Of a stretch of 26,502 bases of DNA, positions 25,899 through 26,502 are shown piece after piece (position 1 is the first letter of the stretch; the number at the start of each line of letters is the position of its first letter). The notes beneath the pieces were generated by a model that saw nothing but the letters and a program-made list of their open reading frames with translations, had not been told where the DNA came from and did no database searches. Origin of the DNA: Thiobacillus denitrificans (GTDB taxonomy: Bacteria; Pseudomonadota; Gammaproteobacteria; Burkholderiales; Thiobacillaceae); the NCBI GenBank assembly GCA_002343685.1, contig DDRS01000005.1, positions 1-26,502 of the forward strand. The letters are read 5' to 3'. The position numbers were made by a program, and so were the translations under genes.

Positions 25899-26474
25899 TC
25901 AGGGCTCTTCATAGTCCGCCGCGTTGTACTGCTTGTTTACAAGCTCCTTGAACCGGCGGGAGAGGTAGAGATCCGACATTTCGATAAGTCGCTTCAGATT
26001 GGTAACAATGTCAGCCCAAGTCACTTCGAGATAGCTTGCCGCCGAGAGGCGTTCTGCATGGCCCATCGGGCCGGTGAATCGCTGCGCGACCGAGCGGGCT
26101 TCGTTGAGAAGTTCATCGATGGCCTCCATGGTGTAGCAAAGGCCCTCAGTAGCGCGGCGTTGGTCACCCGACAAGCGATGCCGCACTTCTGCAGCAAGCT
26201 GTCGACTCAGCGCCGTGTTGAAGCGCAGAACGGGTGCGGGCTCAACCTTGTTGTGCTCGCGTAGCAGTGCGCGCATTCGGCGTGCCGTTTCAAGCTTTGC
26301 AACCGCATCCGCGCGATTGGCCTCGACTTCGGCTCGCAGGGTCTTGACCTTTCGTCGTTCGCGACGCCAGTCCGTAAGCGCGACGAGAAGAAAGGCGGCA
26401 AATGCGCCGACTGCCGCGCCAACCGACTGGTTGTTAAGGAATTCGCCGATGGACTTCAGGTCAACGAGGCTCAT
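25899..26474 (-). CDS. Hypothetical small membrane-anchored coiled-coil protein
   Basis: I do not recognise this 191-residue protein. It has a short N-terminus, one hydrophobic helix at about 17-34 (AAVGAFAAFLLVAL), a strongly basic stretch right after it (WRRERRKVK), and then an Ala/Glu/Arg-rich, mostly helical region with coiled-coil character at about 40-75. By the positive-inside rule the C-terminal domain is cytoplasmic. No catalytic motif is seen. The start is ATG 26474, without a clear ribosome binding site; upstream sequence ends with the window. The plus strand is also open across the same region, but its translation shows no membrane or helical pattern and runs from a poor start. 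It converges on glgP and shows no obvious functional link to the other genes. Similar single-helix, coiled-coil proteins are common in accessory regions. Confidence 0.6.
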   Translation of the reverse strand: MSLVDLKSIGEFLNNQSVGAAVGAFAAFLLVALTDWRRERRKVKTLRAEVEANRADAVAKLETARRMRALLREHNKVEPAPVLRFNTALSRQLAAEVRHRLSGDQRRATEGLCYTMEAIDELLNEARSVAQRFTGPMGHAERLSAASYLEVTWADIVTNLKRLIEMSDLYLSRRFKELVNKQYNAADYEEP

Positions 26475-26502
26475 GCGGGCTAACGTTTAAGGTAAGGGGC
26501 GC

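Noticed and set aside
25779..26264. 161-codon plus-strand frame over the hypothetical gene
   Set aside because: Its translation lacks a coherent helix or membrane pattern, whereas the minus strand encodes a transmembrane helix followed by a basic stretch and coiled coil.
26475..26490. GTTAGCC-like motif just upstream of the last gene, suggesting an integron attC end
   Set aside because: It deviates from GTTRRRY, and no convincing attC palindrome with RYYYAAC is found downstream of the gene's stop. One short match is not enough.

Overview
The window is a high-GC proteobacterial chromosome segment, most likely betaproteobacterial. This is judged from codon usage, from the RTX-like secretion module and from the layout of the glycogen cluster; no species can be named. 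It holds three functional blocks plus one orphan gene at the right edge. All long genes are intact except the first, which is cut by the left edge.

Block 1 (1-5030, + strand) is a type I secretion locus. It has the C-terminal part of a large EF-hand-rich secreted calcium-binding protein, then an HlyB-type ABC transporter whose C39-like domain lacks the catalytic Cys, then an HlyD-type membrane fusion protein. A strong stem-loop separates the substrate from the transporter. The substrate is clearly AT-richer than the rest of the window. No TolC or HlyC-type acyltransferase is visible.

Block 2 (5235-11992, - strand) is a five-gene operon read leftward: a sugar-nucleotide epimerase/dehydratase, a membrane GT2 glycosyltransferase, a TPR plus beta-barrel outer-membrane protein, a NodB-family polysaccharide deacetylase, and a GH10-family hydrolase. 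The logic is that of synthase-dependent exopolysaccharide systems such as PgaABCD: synthase, periplasmic modification and cleavage, and TPR/porin export. The hydrolase, however, is a separate GH10 protein with a changed active site. This is the best candidate for an undescribed system.

Block 3 (12418-25716, + strand) is one long, tightly packed operon for glucose phosphate and glycogen metabolism: pgi, glk, glgC, a GH57 enzyme, a compact malQ, glgB, glgA and glgP. It covers entry of glucose, ADP-glucose synthesis, polymerisation, branching, phosphorolysis and maltodextrin recycling.

Blocks 2 and 3 are divergent across a 425-bp region that carries a consensus-perfect sigma-54 promoter toward pgi and a one-mismatch sigma-54 promoter toward the exopolysaccharide operon. 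Between them lie two degenerate ~32-bp direct repeats, placed like enhancer sites, and an IHF-like site. The inference is that one RpoN-dependent activator co-controls carbon storage (glycogen) and carbon export (exopolysaccharide). The exopolysaccharide leader also has a hairpin with GGA in its loop and GGA in the Shine-Dalgarno sequence, a pattern compatible with CsrA/RsmA control. The right edge has a hairpin terminator candidate and a convergent gene for a small membrane-anchored coiled-coil protein of unknown function.
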